Below are positions 1 to 11,989 of a stretch of DNA of 64,000 nt, piece by piece (within the stretch, counting starts at the first letter, position 1; each line of letters begins with the position of its first letter). The stretch comes from Marthasterias glacialis. Lineage: Eukaryota; Echinodermata; Asteroidea; Forcipulatida; Asteriidae. The position numbers and the translations under genes are program-made. The DNA lies in NCBI GenBank assembly GCA_911728455.2, contig OU452222.1, positions 7,276,108 to 7,340,107 of the forward strand, written 5' to 3'. The notes beneath the pieces were generated by a model. It was not told the origin of the DNA and did no database searches. It was given only the letters and a program-made list of their open reading frames with translations.

Positions 1-19
1 GAGCTGCGAGAAAATGTAT

Positions 20-135
20 ATATTTTTTTTTAAATAATTTTTTCTGTGAACGAAGAAAAATTGACTGGAGCAGGATTTGAACCTGTGACCACTGGCTATA
101 CACACCGACGTTCTACCAATTGAGCTATCCAGCCC
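20..135 (-). mobile_element. tRNA-derived SINE, family A, copy 1
   Basis: Minus-strand head GGGCTGGATAGCTCAATTGG (box A) and GGTTCAAATCC (box B), followed by the family tail that reads TTTTTCTTCGTTCAC. Cut by the window edge. Confidence 0.8.
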
Positions 136-336
136 TAATGTTGGTGGTCACCCTATGTTGTCAATATCTTTGTTTGGGGGCTGCCAGTCAGAAGCCGTTC
201 AACCAGATACTGTCGTGTAGCCAGGGATCACACCCCATAATACGATACAACCATAGAGCTAGCTCTATGGCTATAACCTGGGAAAAGGCAGCACAGGGAT
301 CACCATAAGGGCGATGAGACTTTTTATTTTTAAACA

Positions 337-466
337 TCAAGCAATGAACCACAAGGGAAACTGACTGGGTCAAGTTTTCAATCAATTTTTGAGTTAAACA
401 AAGACAAATTGACTGAAGCGGGATTTGCGACCACCGGCTATACATACTGACACTCTACCGACTGAA
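337..466 (-). mobile_element. tRNA-derived SINE, family A, copy 2
   Basis: Same family as 20-135, same strand. The tRNA head is degraded. The tail contains the CAAAAATTGA and CTTGTGGTTCATTGCTTG segments shared with the copy at 37660-37806. Confidence 0.7.
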
Positions 467-499
467 AACAAAAAATAACTCACAACTCAATCCATATTC

Positions 500-3030
500 A
501 TTCAAAAATGCCCAACTTAAGCTTGAATGTAAGTAAATTTGGATTAGAGGTTCTAAAAAACTCATGCACATGACACATGCATGTGAACCTATGATGTATC
601 TTTGGTAAGGGACCAACAAAGTACTTCACGCGTCAAACTCGGAACCAAAGATGATAGAGCGCCTACGATGGGGAACTTGGCCTTTATCTACTGTTGCAAA
701 GTGAAATACGCATGGACCCCATTTCGGCAAGTGAATGCCTGTGTTTCCCATTGATAGCAATTGTCCTTGTCTACACTTGTCTGCACGTATCAGTGTAGTA
801 TCAATAGAGTCACTTGCCAAAATGGCGTCCAGTGAGATTTCACATTCCAGCCAGAGTTCCCCATCTTGCGCCTACGGCACTCTATAATCTTTGCTCGAAA
901 CTGAACATGGCTCAACATTCAGGATTTAGGATTCTCCGGGATCTTTTTCATCGGAATCTGAGGACTTTTTGCATTCCCAAGTTGATTACAGTACAAATTT
1001 GGAGAGTGGAAGTTCCTCGGGCAGGAAAGGGAGGAACGCGGGGTATGTCTGTACATGTATGAGCTTCAGGGGGAGACAGACAGTGAGGATTCCAGAACAG
1101 ACTCTGACAGGGAATGTAAGGATCGGGTGGGAAACAACGATTGGTAGGCCTAATATTTTAATAAACTCTAGAAGAAAAGCTCATGGTACATCCTAAATAT
1201 CACCGATCATTTGAAAATTGTAAAGCCAAGTAGAATATTTGACAGTGGTCCTAAATGCAACCTGTTCATGATGCCCCATCATGCCTAATGTACCACACAT
1301 GACTCAGGTATAGTACATTAGGTGCGATGTTAATTTCCCATTCGTGTTGGGACAGCATCTGTAGAAGCATCGGTAGTCGCTTAAATCAAAAGCTGGTAAA
1401 CAGACCTTGGTGATCTCTGTCAAAGCACCACTCTCCAAAATGTGCGCTGACCAATGTGGAATGGTAGGAGGATATTTGGAGCCAGATGGAATCAGATGTA
1501 AGCTAAACCCATCTTTAGTTGTGTTGCTGCATCCAGTGAGGCATTCTAAAAAACTAAATATTTATAGCGGAAGCTATAAGGCCCAGTGCAGAAAAGTGCT
1601 CATGGATTCCTTGTGGTGCTGGTCCACTGACTGCCGGGTTACTGGGATGACGTCACAATTAAGCTTAATTGTTTATGCAAATCATGGCTCCCTATGATCT
1701 TTTTTAAAACAGTTTTAAAATACTTGTGGCCAACAAAAAAACTAAAAATAAATTATTTCATGCATTTGACACTCTGCTTTGATGTTTTTAACTCAAAAAG
1801 CCTTGATTGTAGCTACCCTTTAGACTATAGTAGACCATGCAAGTCCTGCACGTATTCACACATTTTGGAAACATGTACACGTATGTGTGAAGGATAAACA
1901 AAATTTTACAAATAGAAAATAATATGGTAACCTCACTCCCTAAAACACCTGAAACCTATGACATACTTGAATCAAATCATATACTCTCATTTTTGTACCC
2001 TTTGCTGACTTCAAGGTCTAATTTCATAAAAATAGCTGGGTAAAATGACTTATAATGGATGATGATGTAGAGGTTCAAATCTTTAACTTTAAATAAAGAT
2101 GGTGCAGGGAAGCGGAGTGAATTAATGGAGGTCTGGTCGGTTGGGTTTTCATTTTCTTGTATTTACAGCATTGTGGTATGCACTGTTTTTGCACATCATT
2201 TGACAAGTTTACTTCCAACATCCCCCTCTTAATAAAAATGCCTTTGCTTCAACAATAATTGGTGAAAATAATAAACATAGCATAATATGATAATATAACA
2301 ATGTGTATTTTGAAATGATATGATGGTATCTTTTTGGGGGGTTTCAAGAATGGATCTTGGAGGCCTCTAGCAAACGAATACAACTTTATTGACAAACATG
2401 TACATTTACATTTTTGTAGTCCTTTAATTAACCTGAGCTCATGTACAACAATATTTACTTTGTAAGTGCATAGTGATCACCTTGTCAGTTGCAGCAGATC
2501 AGACTTGCATGCACATTGTGTAAATTTTAAGAAAATAATACAACTTCCACTGCATGTATCTTGCACTTTAAAAAAAACTTCTGTTGTAGCTTATAAATGG
2601 AAATGTTCAAACGCTTTGATTGTCAATACTTCATCTCTGCACAGATCCTTTCCAGTGGGTTGATGGAACCCCCATCAAATACCATGAATTATTCCTCGTA
2701 TTACCGATACATTGCGCACTTTTCATATTTGTCCCTTTTCTTAAGCCCCTTTAACATGAGAACCAAAAACTTATGCTCCTCATTTTGGGCGCCAGTGGTC
2801 TGTCCCAAAGGTTGCGTGTAATATCATGACAAACATCCACACGATCACACATTATCACCTTCCCAAAGTCAATTGTTTTCGTGAGATCGCCACTGTATCA
2901 GGTCAAAAGTCATAATTGTTTATTTATCAAATCACTTGGAGTCTGCTAGTGTCCAGGTTAATGCAACGTAATTGCGTTTAGGTTACCATCGATCGCTTTC
3001 TTGGCTCGTCATTTCTGTTTTTTTCTGCAT
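500..3030. other. No gene seen, apart from the foldback at 646-893
   Basis: AT-rich non-coding sequence. Open frames at 1407-1697 and 2466-2821 have no recognisable product, conserved motif or convincing splice pattern. Confidence 0.5.
646..893. mobile_element. Foldback/MITE with about 85-bp arms
   Basis: Left arm CAAAGATGATAGAGCGCCTA ... CCCCATTTCGGCAAGTG pairs with right arm CACTTGCCAAAATGG ... TTGCGCCTACGG ... ATAATCTTTG, with about 15-20% mismatch. No coding capacity. Confidence 0.65.
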
Positions 3031-3042
3031 TACAAATCGAAG

Positions 3043-3115
3043 ATGGACGCCTCAGAAAGTATTCTTTCAGCAATAGAAACAAGTAGAAATACCACCTCAA
3101 AGCAAACCGGAGGTG
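3043..3115 (+). CDS. Possible first coding exon, gene unknown
   Basis: ATG at 3043 starts a 24-codon frame (MDASESILSAIETSRN, then TTSKQTGG) ending at a consensus donor GTAAGA at 3116. It sits in a CpG-richer patch (about 2940-3430) that looks like an invertebrate promoter. No continuing exon was recognised, and the peptide is not one I know. The 27-bp array at 4.3-5.9 kb would fall in its first intron if it is real. Confidence 0.4.
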
Positions 3116-4282
3116 GTAAGAAACGTTCAAAATAAACGTGGTCGTTTGACAAGACATGAAAACTTGATAGAATTTGTAGCAAATATTATTTCATCTACCA
3201 ACGCCATTTTGATGATACCTTGGTGACAAACAAACAAACGGCTTTACTCCGGGTAATGACGTGGGTCTGTTTGCACGTGTGTGATCGCTTGGGAGCTTGG
3301 TAGTCATAGCGAGCGTCGTTTCACATGATTGATCTCCGTGTTTCTAAACAGGGATGTGATTTTTGGAGAAGGTCTTGATCCTGGTTGTTTGTAACAGGGT
3401 CAGTAGCGATTTCATCACACGGATTCGTTTCACACGACGCTAATTTGCGATTACATTACATCGATGCGATTTCAGAACACACGACTATCATTCTGAGCTT
3501 TAGTACATGTAAAGTGGTTACAGAATATTTGCCGGCACACTTCGAGTCTTGCAAAAGATGCCTGAGATGCTTAGCCTGAAGAGCTGATGCCATGTCTTGG
3601 AGTTTTACCATAAAATATCACAGCTTTGCCACCCTTGACCTTTGTTGGTGTCTCACTTAGAAACTTGTTTGTTTGGTTAATAAATGCTTACAAGCAGGTA
3701 ATACATTTGAGTGCTATGAGAGTTGGTTTTAATGTTAACCCTGCCTATGGGAATCTCTTGACTTGTACTTGACTTTAATACATGAAGTCAAAACTGGGAT
3801 GAACCATCTTAGTGTGCCAATTAACAATATGTGCCATACTGCCCCAATCTTATGTTTCTTGTCAACAATCTTACTAACCTCCATGCATTGATTGGAAATT
3901 GTATTTTTTTTATTATAGTTGTATAGATATGTGGTTTGAGAGGAATCGGTCATGTCCTGAGCATCCTGCAGACTAGATACAAGAGTTGCCTTGCCTACTA
4001 AAGTTATCAGGTAAAACAAATTTTCTCAGTCCAATATAGTCTCTGAACCATCATTATCCAGTTTCATTTTTAGGTTCATTAACCATAAACATCTCAAAAT
4101 GTTCTTGAATTTTCAAGCATTCAGAGAACAATAGGTTACCCTTTACAATGTTGTAGTAACAAAATTATTTTACTAAAGATAAGAAACAAGAAGAGGTGGC
4201 CTTGCACTCTTTAATTAACTGTTAAATTCAACATATTCTCCTCCAACTGTTGTGATGCATTGTTTTGACCAGTTTGAACCCA

Positions 4283-5880
4283 GGGTGAGGGGGAAGTATT
4301 CTCTTCTCAGGGTGAGGGGGATGTATTCTCTTCTCAGGGTGAGGGTGTAAGTATTCTCTTCTCAGGGTGAGGGGGAAGTATTCTCTTCTCAGGGTGAGGG
4401 TGTAAGTATTCTCTTCTCAGGGTGAGGGGGAAGTATTCTCTTCTCAGGGTGAGGGGGATGTATTCTCTTCTCAGGGTGAGGGGGATGTATTCTCTTCTCA
4501 GGGTGAGGGGGGAAGTGTTCTCTTCTCAGGGTGAGGGGAGTGTTCTCTTCTCAGGGTGAGGGGAGTGTTCTCTTCTCAGGGTGAGGGGGAAGTATTCTCT
4601 TCTCAGGGTGAGGGGGAAGTATTCTCTTCTCAGGGTGAGGGGAATGTATTCTCTTCTCAGGGTGAGGGGGATGTATTCTCTTCTCAGGGTGAGGGGGGAA
4701 GTGTTCTCTTCTCAGGGTGAGGGGAGTGTTCTCTTCTCAGGGTGAGGGGAGTGTTCTCTTCTCAGGGTGAGGGGGAAGTATTCTCTTCTCAGGGTGAGGG
4801 GGAAGTATTCTCTTCTCAGGGTGAGGGGAAGTATTCTCTTCTCAGGGTGAGGGGGAAGTATTCTCTTCTCAGGGTGAGGGGGGAGTGTTCTCTTCTCAGG
4901 GTGAGGGGAGTGTTCTCTTCTCAGGGTGAGGGGGAAGTGTTCTCTTCTCAGGGTGAGGGGAGTGTTCTCTTCTCAGGGTGAGGGGAGTGTTCTCTTCTCA
5001 GGGTGAGGGGGAAGTATTCTCTTCGCAGGGTGAGGGGAGTGTTCTCTTCTCAGGGTGAGGGGGAAGTATTCTCTTCTCAGGGTGAGGGGGGAAGTGTTCT
5101 CTTCTCAGGGTGAGGGGAGTGTTCTCTTCTCAGGGTGAGGGGAATGTATTCTCTTCTCAGGGTGAGGGGGATGTATTCTCTTCTCAGGGTGAGGGGGGAA
5201 GTGTTCTCTTCTCAGGGTGAGGGGAGTGTTCTCTTCTCAGGGTGAGGGGAGTGTTCTCTTCTCAGGGTGAGGGGGAAGTATTCTCTTCTCAGGGTGAGGG
5301 GGAAGTATTCTCTTCTCAGGGTGAGGGGAAGTATTCTCTTCTCAGGGTGAGGGGGAAGTATTCTCTTCTCAGGGTGAGGGGGGAGTGTTCTCTTCTCAGG
5401 GTGAGGGGAGTGTTCTCTTCTCAGGGTGAGGGGAGTGTTCTCTTCTCAGGGTGAGGGGGAAGTGTTCTCTTCTCAGGGTGAGGGGAGTGTTCTCTTCTCA
5501 GGGTGAGGGGAGTGTTCTCTTCTCAGGGTGAGGGGGAAGTATTCTCTTCGCAGGGTGAGGGGAGTGTTCTCTTCTCAGGGTGAGGGGGAAGTATTCTCTT
5601 CTCAGGGTGAGGGGGAAGTATTCTCTTAGGGTGTGGGGGAAGTATTCTCTTCTCAGGGTGAGGGGGAAGTATTTTTTTCTCAGGGTGAGGGGAAGTATTG
5701 TCTTCTCAGGGTGAGGGGGAAGTGTCCTCTTCTCAGGGTGGGGGGAAGTATTGTCTTAGGGTGAGGGGGAAGTATTGTCTTCTCAGGGTGAGGGGGAAGT
5801 ATTCTCTTCTCAGGGTGAGGGGAAGTATTTTCTTCTCTGGGCGAAGGGGAAGTTTTCTCTTCTAGGGGTGAGGGTGTGTC
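4283..5880. repeat. 27-bp G-rich tandem array with about 500-bp higher-order period
   Basis: About 60 copies of CAGGGTGAGGGGGAAG + TATTCTCTTCT with 25-28 bp length variants. A block from about 4630 recurs about 500 bp later: GGAATGTATT at 4641 and 5141, and the rare CTTCGCAGGG at 5021 and 5545. Length variants break any frame, so the short open frames inside are not genes. The right end decays gradually. Confidence 0.95.
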
Positions 5881-6389
5881 TTTTCTTGAATGTATGTCAG
5901 GGATATAATGATGGACAGCAAGAACTCAGACTTGGAAGCAATTCGTTGATTTGGCTTGATTGATCTTTAATTCTGTTTTCCACACTCCTTGAAAGATACT
6001 CTTAAAAGATGCTCTTGAACAGTAATAGTGTTAAGCTAATGAAAAAAGAACAAAAATAAGTATCCCCAATACTTGCAGGACCACAGAGAGCTCTGTAGTC
6101 TGTATTGGAAGGAGTTCGGACTTCGGAGTTGAAGTTGTTGTCTCTGAATCTCTTCGGAGTTGAAGTTGTTGTCTCTGAATCTCGCAGACAGATTAGGTAC
6201 TTATTAGAACGGGGTATCAGACAAATCACAACCGACGGTCACAGGTACTTGCTTTTGCAAAAAGGTGGAACCATGGAGCTGGGTAATACAGAGTACCCTT
6301 TGGAACTGCCCAAGCCAAACCTAGTGTATCAAAATTATGTCGCCTAGATCAGATCCCCTGCCCACGTGATTAGTAAGTGCTTTTATCAA

Positions 6390-6640
6390 TGAACTTTTGC
6401 TGACAATCGCGCAAATTTTCAACTCTTCATTGACATCTGGTACTATAGCTGCTGCTCACAAAAACTGGCATGTTAGAACCCCTCCTTTGGCAAACCAGAT
6501 GTTTATAGCTGAGGTTCATGTAAGAGTTGCCTCCAATCAACTTCAAGACAACTGCCTATTCACCAAGTTTCAATCTGCATACCATTACTGTCATTCAACT
6601 GAAACTGCTTTACTTTGTGTTCAAAATTATCTGTTGCTAG
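6390..6640 (+). pseudogene. CR1/Jockey-like LINE reverse transcriptase fragment
   Basis: Encodes IAQIFNSSLTSG..., then VASNQLQDNCLFTKFQSAY and CHSTETALLCVQNYLLLAI, the finger/palm region of CR1-type reverse transcriptases (normally FQSAYRxxHSTETALL). It stops abruptly at the left end of the MITE at 6641. No catalytic YADD is present. Confidence 0.75.
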
Positions 6641-6911
6641 CAATAGAACAATCCATAAAGCCCCGCCCCCCTTACGTGTTAACCAATCACAGCCTTGGCT
6701 ATGCCGCCGAAAGTCCGACAAAAGTCTGACACAGTAAAATCCTATTAGAAAAAGTAAACATGCGTGTGCGTACTTATAGCACACATGTTCATGTCGTGCA
6801 GTGTGGCGTTGAAGAGATGCATATTGTGCTGCCCATGAGTAGTGGTGATGTAGCTAATGCTGTGATTGGTCAACATGTTTATGGGGCGGGTCTTAATGGA
6901 TCGGTCTATTG
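6641..6911. mobile_element. Palindromic MITE, GC-TIR family, copy 1
   Basis: Imperfect terminal inverted repeats CAATAGAACAATCCATAAAG and, on the other strand, CAATAGACCGATCCATTAAG, each followed by CCCCGCCC or a variant. The shared subterminal block includes TTGGTCAA. Same family as 50021-50163. It cuts off the LINE fragment on its left. Confidence 0.7.
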
Positions 6912-6929
6912 ACAGAGGTCTAGAGGTCC

Positions 6930-9095
6930 AGATCAAACACGCAAGTTCCTGTACTGTTCTTTTCCCAAGTAAAACACGTTGGCAGTGATTGATTCAGTGA
7001 TAACGTCATGTTCATTGAATCTCTGATGAAACCCAAGTACTCGATGAGTTGTGAAGGTACTTGATTGATTTTTCCATGTTTACAGTGAACCCGAGGCTCT
7101 GAAGGAGACTGACTGCTTGGTGTGTGCTTTTATTTATTTTTTTTTTTTTTATGGAAGTCGCCACACACACAAGGCCAGTAAGCCACTCGAGGTGTGGGCT
7201 ACAAATCAACTGTTTTATCCAGGGGCCGTTGCCACCTACTCCTGGGGCTGAAACAGGGTAACCCCCTTCACAATCCGTAAGGATGTAGGCTTAGGTATCA
7301 TCTATCAGAAGCCTGGCTGGTAGAGCAGAAGGCTCTACCTCCCCAACTTTTACGGAGCAATTATGGTTAAGTGTCTTGCTCAAGGACACAAGCGTCATGA
7401 CCGGGACTCGAACCCACACTCCGATGACTCAGCCACCGGAGCTTGAGTCCGACGCACTAACCACTCGGCCTTGACACGCCATGCTGATATTACACTCCTG
7501 AGCTGAAGTCCTGAATACTATTTTGTCGTCCAGATAGAAGACGCAGTGGATATCCTGTTCTCTGAGACATGATGCCCCATGTTTCATGATTTTTGTGAAG
7601 TTACAGGGTTCACTGCATAGTTCAAATGGGAGGCATGTGAACTGGTAAACAAGGCCTTTCTAGCTGAAATGTAGAAATTTTCAACAACTTGATCATTGTC
7701 ATCCAATCTTTCTGGATTAGATGGTGTTTGACAGAAGAAATGTTTTCCATCTTGAAGTGCTGGTAAGAGATGTATCTGTTGAGAGGACGGAGGTTGATAA
7801 CAGGGTGAAGTTACCCAAATTTCTTTGGCACCATAAATAAAGAAGAGAAAACTGAACAAGTTTCAAGGTTGCAGAACTGTAACAGCTCCTTTCTCCAGCA
7901 TTTTCCACACGTCTTTGTCAAATATCTCGGAGTGATGAACAGATTGAGCACGAGTAGATGAGCAAACATTTAACAAGGTTCTGACAAAAACTCTGTGAAC
8001 GATTTGTTCACAGACAGGAAGTGTCCAGTTTTAGATACTCTAGAAAATGTCTTATCCCTCACAAAGGAAGTCGTAGAATGTTTGGTATGCGAGCTTGTTT
8101 GCTCTTCCTGTTTCCTCGATATCTTTCATGAGAGATGATCCAAAGAGTACCCCCATTGAAGGAGCATTTTTCTTCAAAGTACAGTATCAAACTTTTGTTG
8201 ACAATATCCTCAAATGCATGTTGATGGGCAAGTGCGAGGCCTTGGCTAGCTGAATCCAAAAGAGTAAGCCCTGAAGATAGAAGATCTTAAACCATGTCTT
8301 TGCTTACTTTGCTAGGACATTCCTTGTTGGCGACGGCATCAAATAAGTGTATCTGGGCCAAAGCAGCTCTCAGAACATTTTGGTGAACCCATTCTGTCAT
8401 CTTCCATGACCGGGGAAGAGTAAGCTTGTTTAAATACTTTCTTAATACCCACAGGTAATTCAAGGTGTTAAAAACCATTTCATGCTCTGGAGAATCAGAA
8501 TGTGGAGATAATTTGTTTTTGAAATCCTCTGCAGACAACTAACTTTATCAGATAAAGAAGTACCTGTTAGTTTTTTGATGTGGATTTCTAAATAGTTCTT
8601 TGGTAGTTGGAGCTGCAGATGCATTAGCAAACACTGAGGTTTCGTCATCGCTAATGGCAGTAATTGAGTGGTCTGGCTCCTGTTCACAGCCATCAGTAGA
8701 AGCTGGCTCTCTTGCCATTGGAGCTCGGGTGCCAGACTGTTTGTGCATGCAAGGCATGGGAAACCACTGTTTAGGAATGCTACTGGGTTGAAATAACAGG
8801 CTGATGCTGTACCCATTTGGCCGGGCCTGGTGTTCAGTGGCATCATCATCTGTAGGTTGGTCCAAGCCCATAGGGCTGGTCCCATTGAAATGCCTGCATT
8901 GCATGGGTCCAGGACATAATGAAGATGGAGCGGGTGGACGTGGCCAGGTGATGTCCCTGATGACTGTACCGCATGGTTGAGATGAAGTTGGTGGTTTTGT
9001 GTGAAGTAGAAGGTTCGAGCATGAAAACTCTCTACCCGTAGTCTGATGGGGTTTTGGGGCATGAAAGCCTGTGACCCAAGTTGCTGTCATCTGGG
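6930..9095 (-). mobile_element. DIRS-like tyrosine-recombinase retrotransposon remnant, copy 1
   Basis: Reading right to left: a gag-like or ORF1 segment (about 9090-8047, several frames), then reverse transcriptase pieces. These include FKMEN-like residues near 7760 and GLVYQFTCLPFELCS (about 7650-7600). HCVFYLDD follows (about 7545-7520). DIRS reverse transcriptases have LPFGL and YxDD in this arrangement. A SINE interrupts at 7132-7480, and the reverse transcriptase resumes as HQAVSLLQSLGFTVNMEKS at about 7130-7060. Frameshifts and stops throughout. No recombinase or split repeats were recognised. Gag assignment is by position only. Confidence 0.72.
7132..7480 (-). mobile_element. tRNA-Leu(CAA)-derived SINE inserted in the DIRS element
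   Basis: On the minus strand the head reads GGCGTGTCAAGGCCGAGTGG, then GGACTCAAGCTCC (anticodon CAA in a 7-base loop), a long variable arm, and box B GGTTCGAGTCC. The body contains CCTTGAGCAAGACACTTAAC, a block resembling the conserved central domain of V-SINE-type elements (from memory). It ends in an A-rich tail at 7132-7150. The acceptor stem is degraded, so it is not a working tRNA gene. No clear target-site duplication seen. Confidence 0.85.
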
Positions 9096-9499
9096 TGATC
9101 TAACCCTGCTCCAGCTAGGGCCCAGTACACCTTCTGTACCTATCGGTTGGTTGCTCTGATTCTTGTCCCTAGAAAATCAGAGACAGTTTCTTGTAGTTTC
9201 CTTAGTCAAAGGCATAGTGTTAAAATTATTCCAAGCAATGGCGTATAAAAACTTATCAAATGGTAAATCACGTAGAATCAGACTACACAAAGGTAACAAA
9301 AGACAAGATATAGTGGAAGAACATATAGTATAAAGCATTTATTTTTCTTTTTTTAAAACTTTGACCATCTAATGAGGACAGTTCTATTAGCTTCAAAGGG
9401 TGGATCTGATTGCATCACAAGGACAATCTACAGGTTGAGTCTCTCCGGATTTGGCGAAACATAATACGCATTTATAATGTTGGCAAATTTGTTAACTAC

Positions 9500-9790
9500 C
9501 ATGACCAAAATTCTACTGAACATCTCATACATACATTTGTTACATTCCATCTTGATTACTGTGACAGCTTGCTGTTTTGACTGCTGACTTCTCAAATATT
9601 GTTCCACTTCAAAGAGTTCAGAATTTGGCAGCTCGTCTGGTTTGTCCAGTCAATCATTGTAAACATACCACTCTGCTTCTCACTTCACTGGCTCCCTGTA
9701 ACTCAACTCAGCCATACCAACACTATTGAACAATAATCTCTCTTCGTATCCGTCAAGCTACCTCTAGAAACTCAAATCTCTCAGGAAATA
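9500..9790 (+). pseudogene. LINE reverse transcriptase C-terminal scrap
   Basis: Decayed TFVTFHLDYCDSLLF, then SLHWLPVTQLSHTN, as in the LDYCNSLL ... LHWLPV region of CR1/Jockey-type elements. Several stops. Confidence 0.65.
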
Positions 9791-9799
9791 CCAGAATGT

Positions 9800-11980
9800 G
9801 CTATATACATGTAAGTGTGACTATAGGTTTCAACCCTTGGCCAAAACCACTTTCCTTTTTGTCAATGTTATTATTTTTTCCCTTATTATTATTTTTCTTT
9901 CTAACCCAAATCCCATAGGTTTAGTACGTACACAAATTTAGTTGTCTGATATTCTTATACTTAGTATTATGACATCGGCACAAGTTGTACATTGTGGCGG
10001 GCATAAACAGTTATGCTGTCTATAATTATTAACTTGATCCTTGTCTCATTCTTCCTCAAGTTAGAGTCACTAAGCGGACTTATGGCTGAGGAACAAGATT
10101 CGTTTTGGAGGAAGAATAACGCCGATTACAATTAATTGTATGTAAACCTCTACAATTAATTGTAAACATCTCTGTCAGAATACACACAATTACCTAAAAA
10201 TAATCACACAGATCGGACGCAAATGATGTGAGCTTGACCTCAATTTAATTTATTCACAATTACCTTCAACTCAAGTTGGGTAAAACAATGTAGCCTAAAA
10301 GCAGTTTGAAACGAGACTTAAGTTATTCACAATAGTTACTGCAAAATCAACATTGTGTGAATGGCAACCCGCATGCAAATGACTATGCAGTAGTTGTACA
10401 CCAGCCCCCGGGGCCTTGAGCACACAGCTCGGTGCTGGTACAAACTAAACAACTTGCTCGGCCATTGCAGCCTTCACTCAAACCATAGTTGTCTGCCTCG
10501 CACACAGCAACGGCAACCTTCAGGTCGTAGTTCAACTTAACTCGATCATCTACAACACAGTATTGTCTCTGGCTGATCGTCTTGTATTAAGACTCAACGA
10601 TCGCCTGTACGCGCAAAGCTTAATAACGCTGCTTTAAACTTTGCAACAGGTGATACAGGCAAACCCTTGCACCACTCCGATCAAGCTTGCACTGACCAAA
10701 AATGTAACAAATGCCGCCTGAATTCACCATGCCATTTTCGGCGGCCATCTTGGATTTTGTGTTTTCAGCCTGTAATTATGGGGTAAATTATATCAAGTTT
10801 TTTAACAATAAAATATTTTCACCATGCTAATTTCTTACTTTTCAGACCCAAAAGATATTTAGATTTGTCAACCAAGCCTTATTATTTCTCCCTGGGCCCT
10901 TGACGGCGGCCATTTTGATTTTTAAGTGAAAAACCGCAAAAAAATCAATTTTTTTTCTTGAAAATGGGATAGATTAATGGATTGTAACACACCCAAAGGT
11001 GACTCCAGTAACTAAATTAGGTTCGAGTGATATTGATCTTGTGAAAATGTACAGGTTTGCCAAGTTTCAAAACATTCGGACAAAAAATACAGAAGTTATG
11101 GGGAAAACATCTGGTGGGGAAAACACCCTTCCCCCCCCCCCCCCCCCCGGTCCCCGGTCCCTGTACTATCCAAAAAAGCCCGGTCCTGATAGGGTTAACA
11201 GTTATGCGCAAAACTAAACAATAAATTGCGCACAATTAAAATGCACCTGACCTTTAGTGGCGCAAACTGCCACCTTGCACCCTGCCATTGGTGCAACCAG
11301 GTCTGACCCACTACGTTGTTCACGTATCACGTCACATGACAATAACAACTCATGCACTTCATTACATATTATACATGTACATGCACCATATTGTAGCTTA
11401 TAACTTGACTTAGTTTCTTAAACAGATTGCGTCGTCATGAAAACCTGAGATCAAACTTTCAGTTGTCTTTTTATTGACACAAGTTATTTTTCATTTAAAC
11501 TTGAACAAATTCCGATGTGTGATTTCGGATATAAAGAAAGAATATTTATATTGACCTAGGTACATTTCTGCAGTGATGAAGATTTTACATAATCGCTCAT
11601 AGTTTTGATATGTTTCGTTGGTTGCACATGAACCGTTGTATTGTGCTCCACAGCCAAAATTCAGTGTTTGGAGAAATACACGTTTGAAGTTTGACTATTT
11701 TTAAAACTGCTGTTTCAAAGTCTGCCTACAATATTTCTTATTAATTTTTCTTAATACCAAAATAAAGCTGACTTCTTTATTCATACAGAATAGTCAAAGT
11801 GTTTTCAATCATGCAACTGTTTTGATGAGTTATTAATTCCTAAACACATAACGTCAATTTGTGAAAAAGAAAAAAAGAGAAGGGCACGTGGAGTGCTGTG
11901 TACAAACACACATTGACTAACTAAGAGTCATGACATCCCGAGAGGTTGAAACCTTTAGTTTAACTTGACAATGGAGGAAT
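9800..11980. other. No gene seen
   Basis: AT-rich. GGCGGCCATCTTGGATTTT and GGCGGCCATTTTGATTTTT occur 176 bp apart (10739 and 10914), a mark of a degenerate repeat. A poly-C run lies at 11130-11148. Confidence 0.5.
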
Positions 11981-11989
11981 GAGAGATGT

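Noticed and set aside
60..135. Functional tRNA genes at 60-135, 7400-7480 and 37868-37940
   Set aside because: Boxes A and B are visible, but acceptor stems do not pair properly and each continues into a shared SINE body.
3385..3579. Second exon for the candidate gene at 3043
   Set aside because: A phase-compatible frame exists after TTGTAACAG, but it runs to a stop with no donor and consists of short repeated words; the polypyrimidine tract is poor.
4742..5454. Repeated open frames with the SSQGEGEVF motif
   Set aside because: Units of 25-28 bp break the frame repeatedly; the frames are chance stretches of the 27-bp array.
8548..9090. 180- and 200-codon overlapping minus-strand frames as host genes
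   Set aside because: Overlapping frames directly upstream of DIRS reverse transcriptase pieces on the same strand; best read as a decayed gag-like region.
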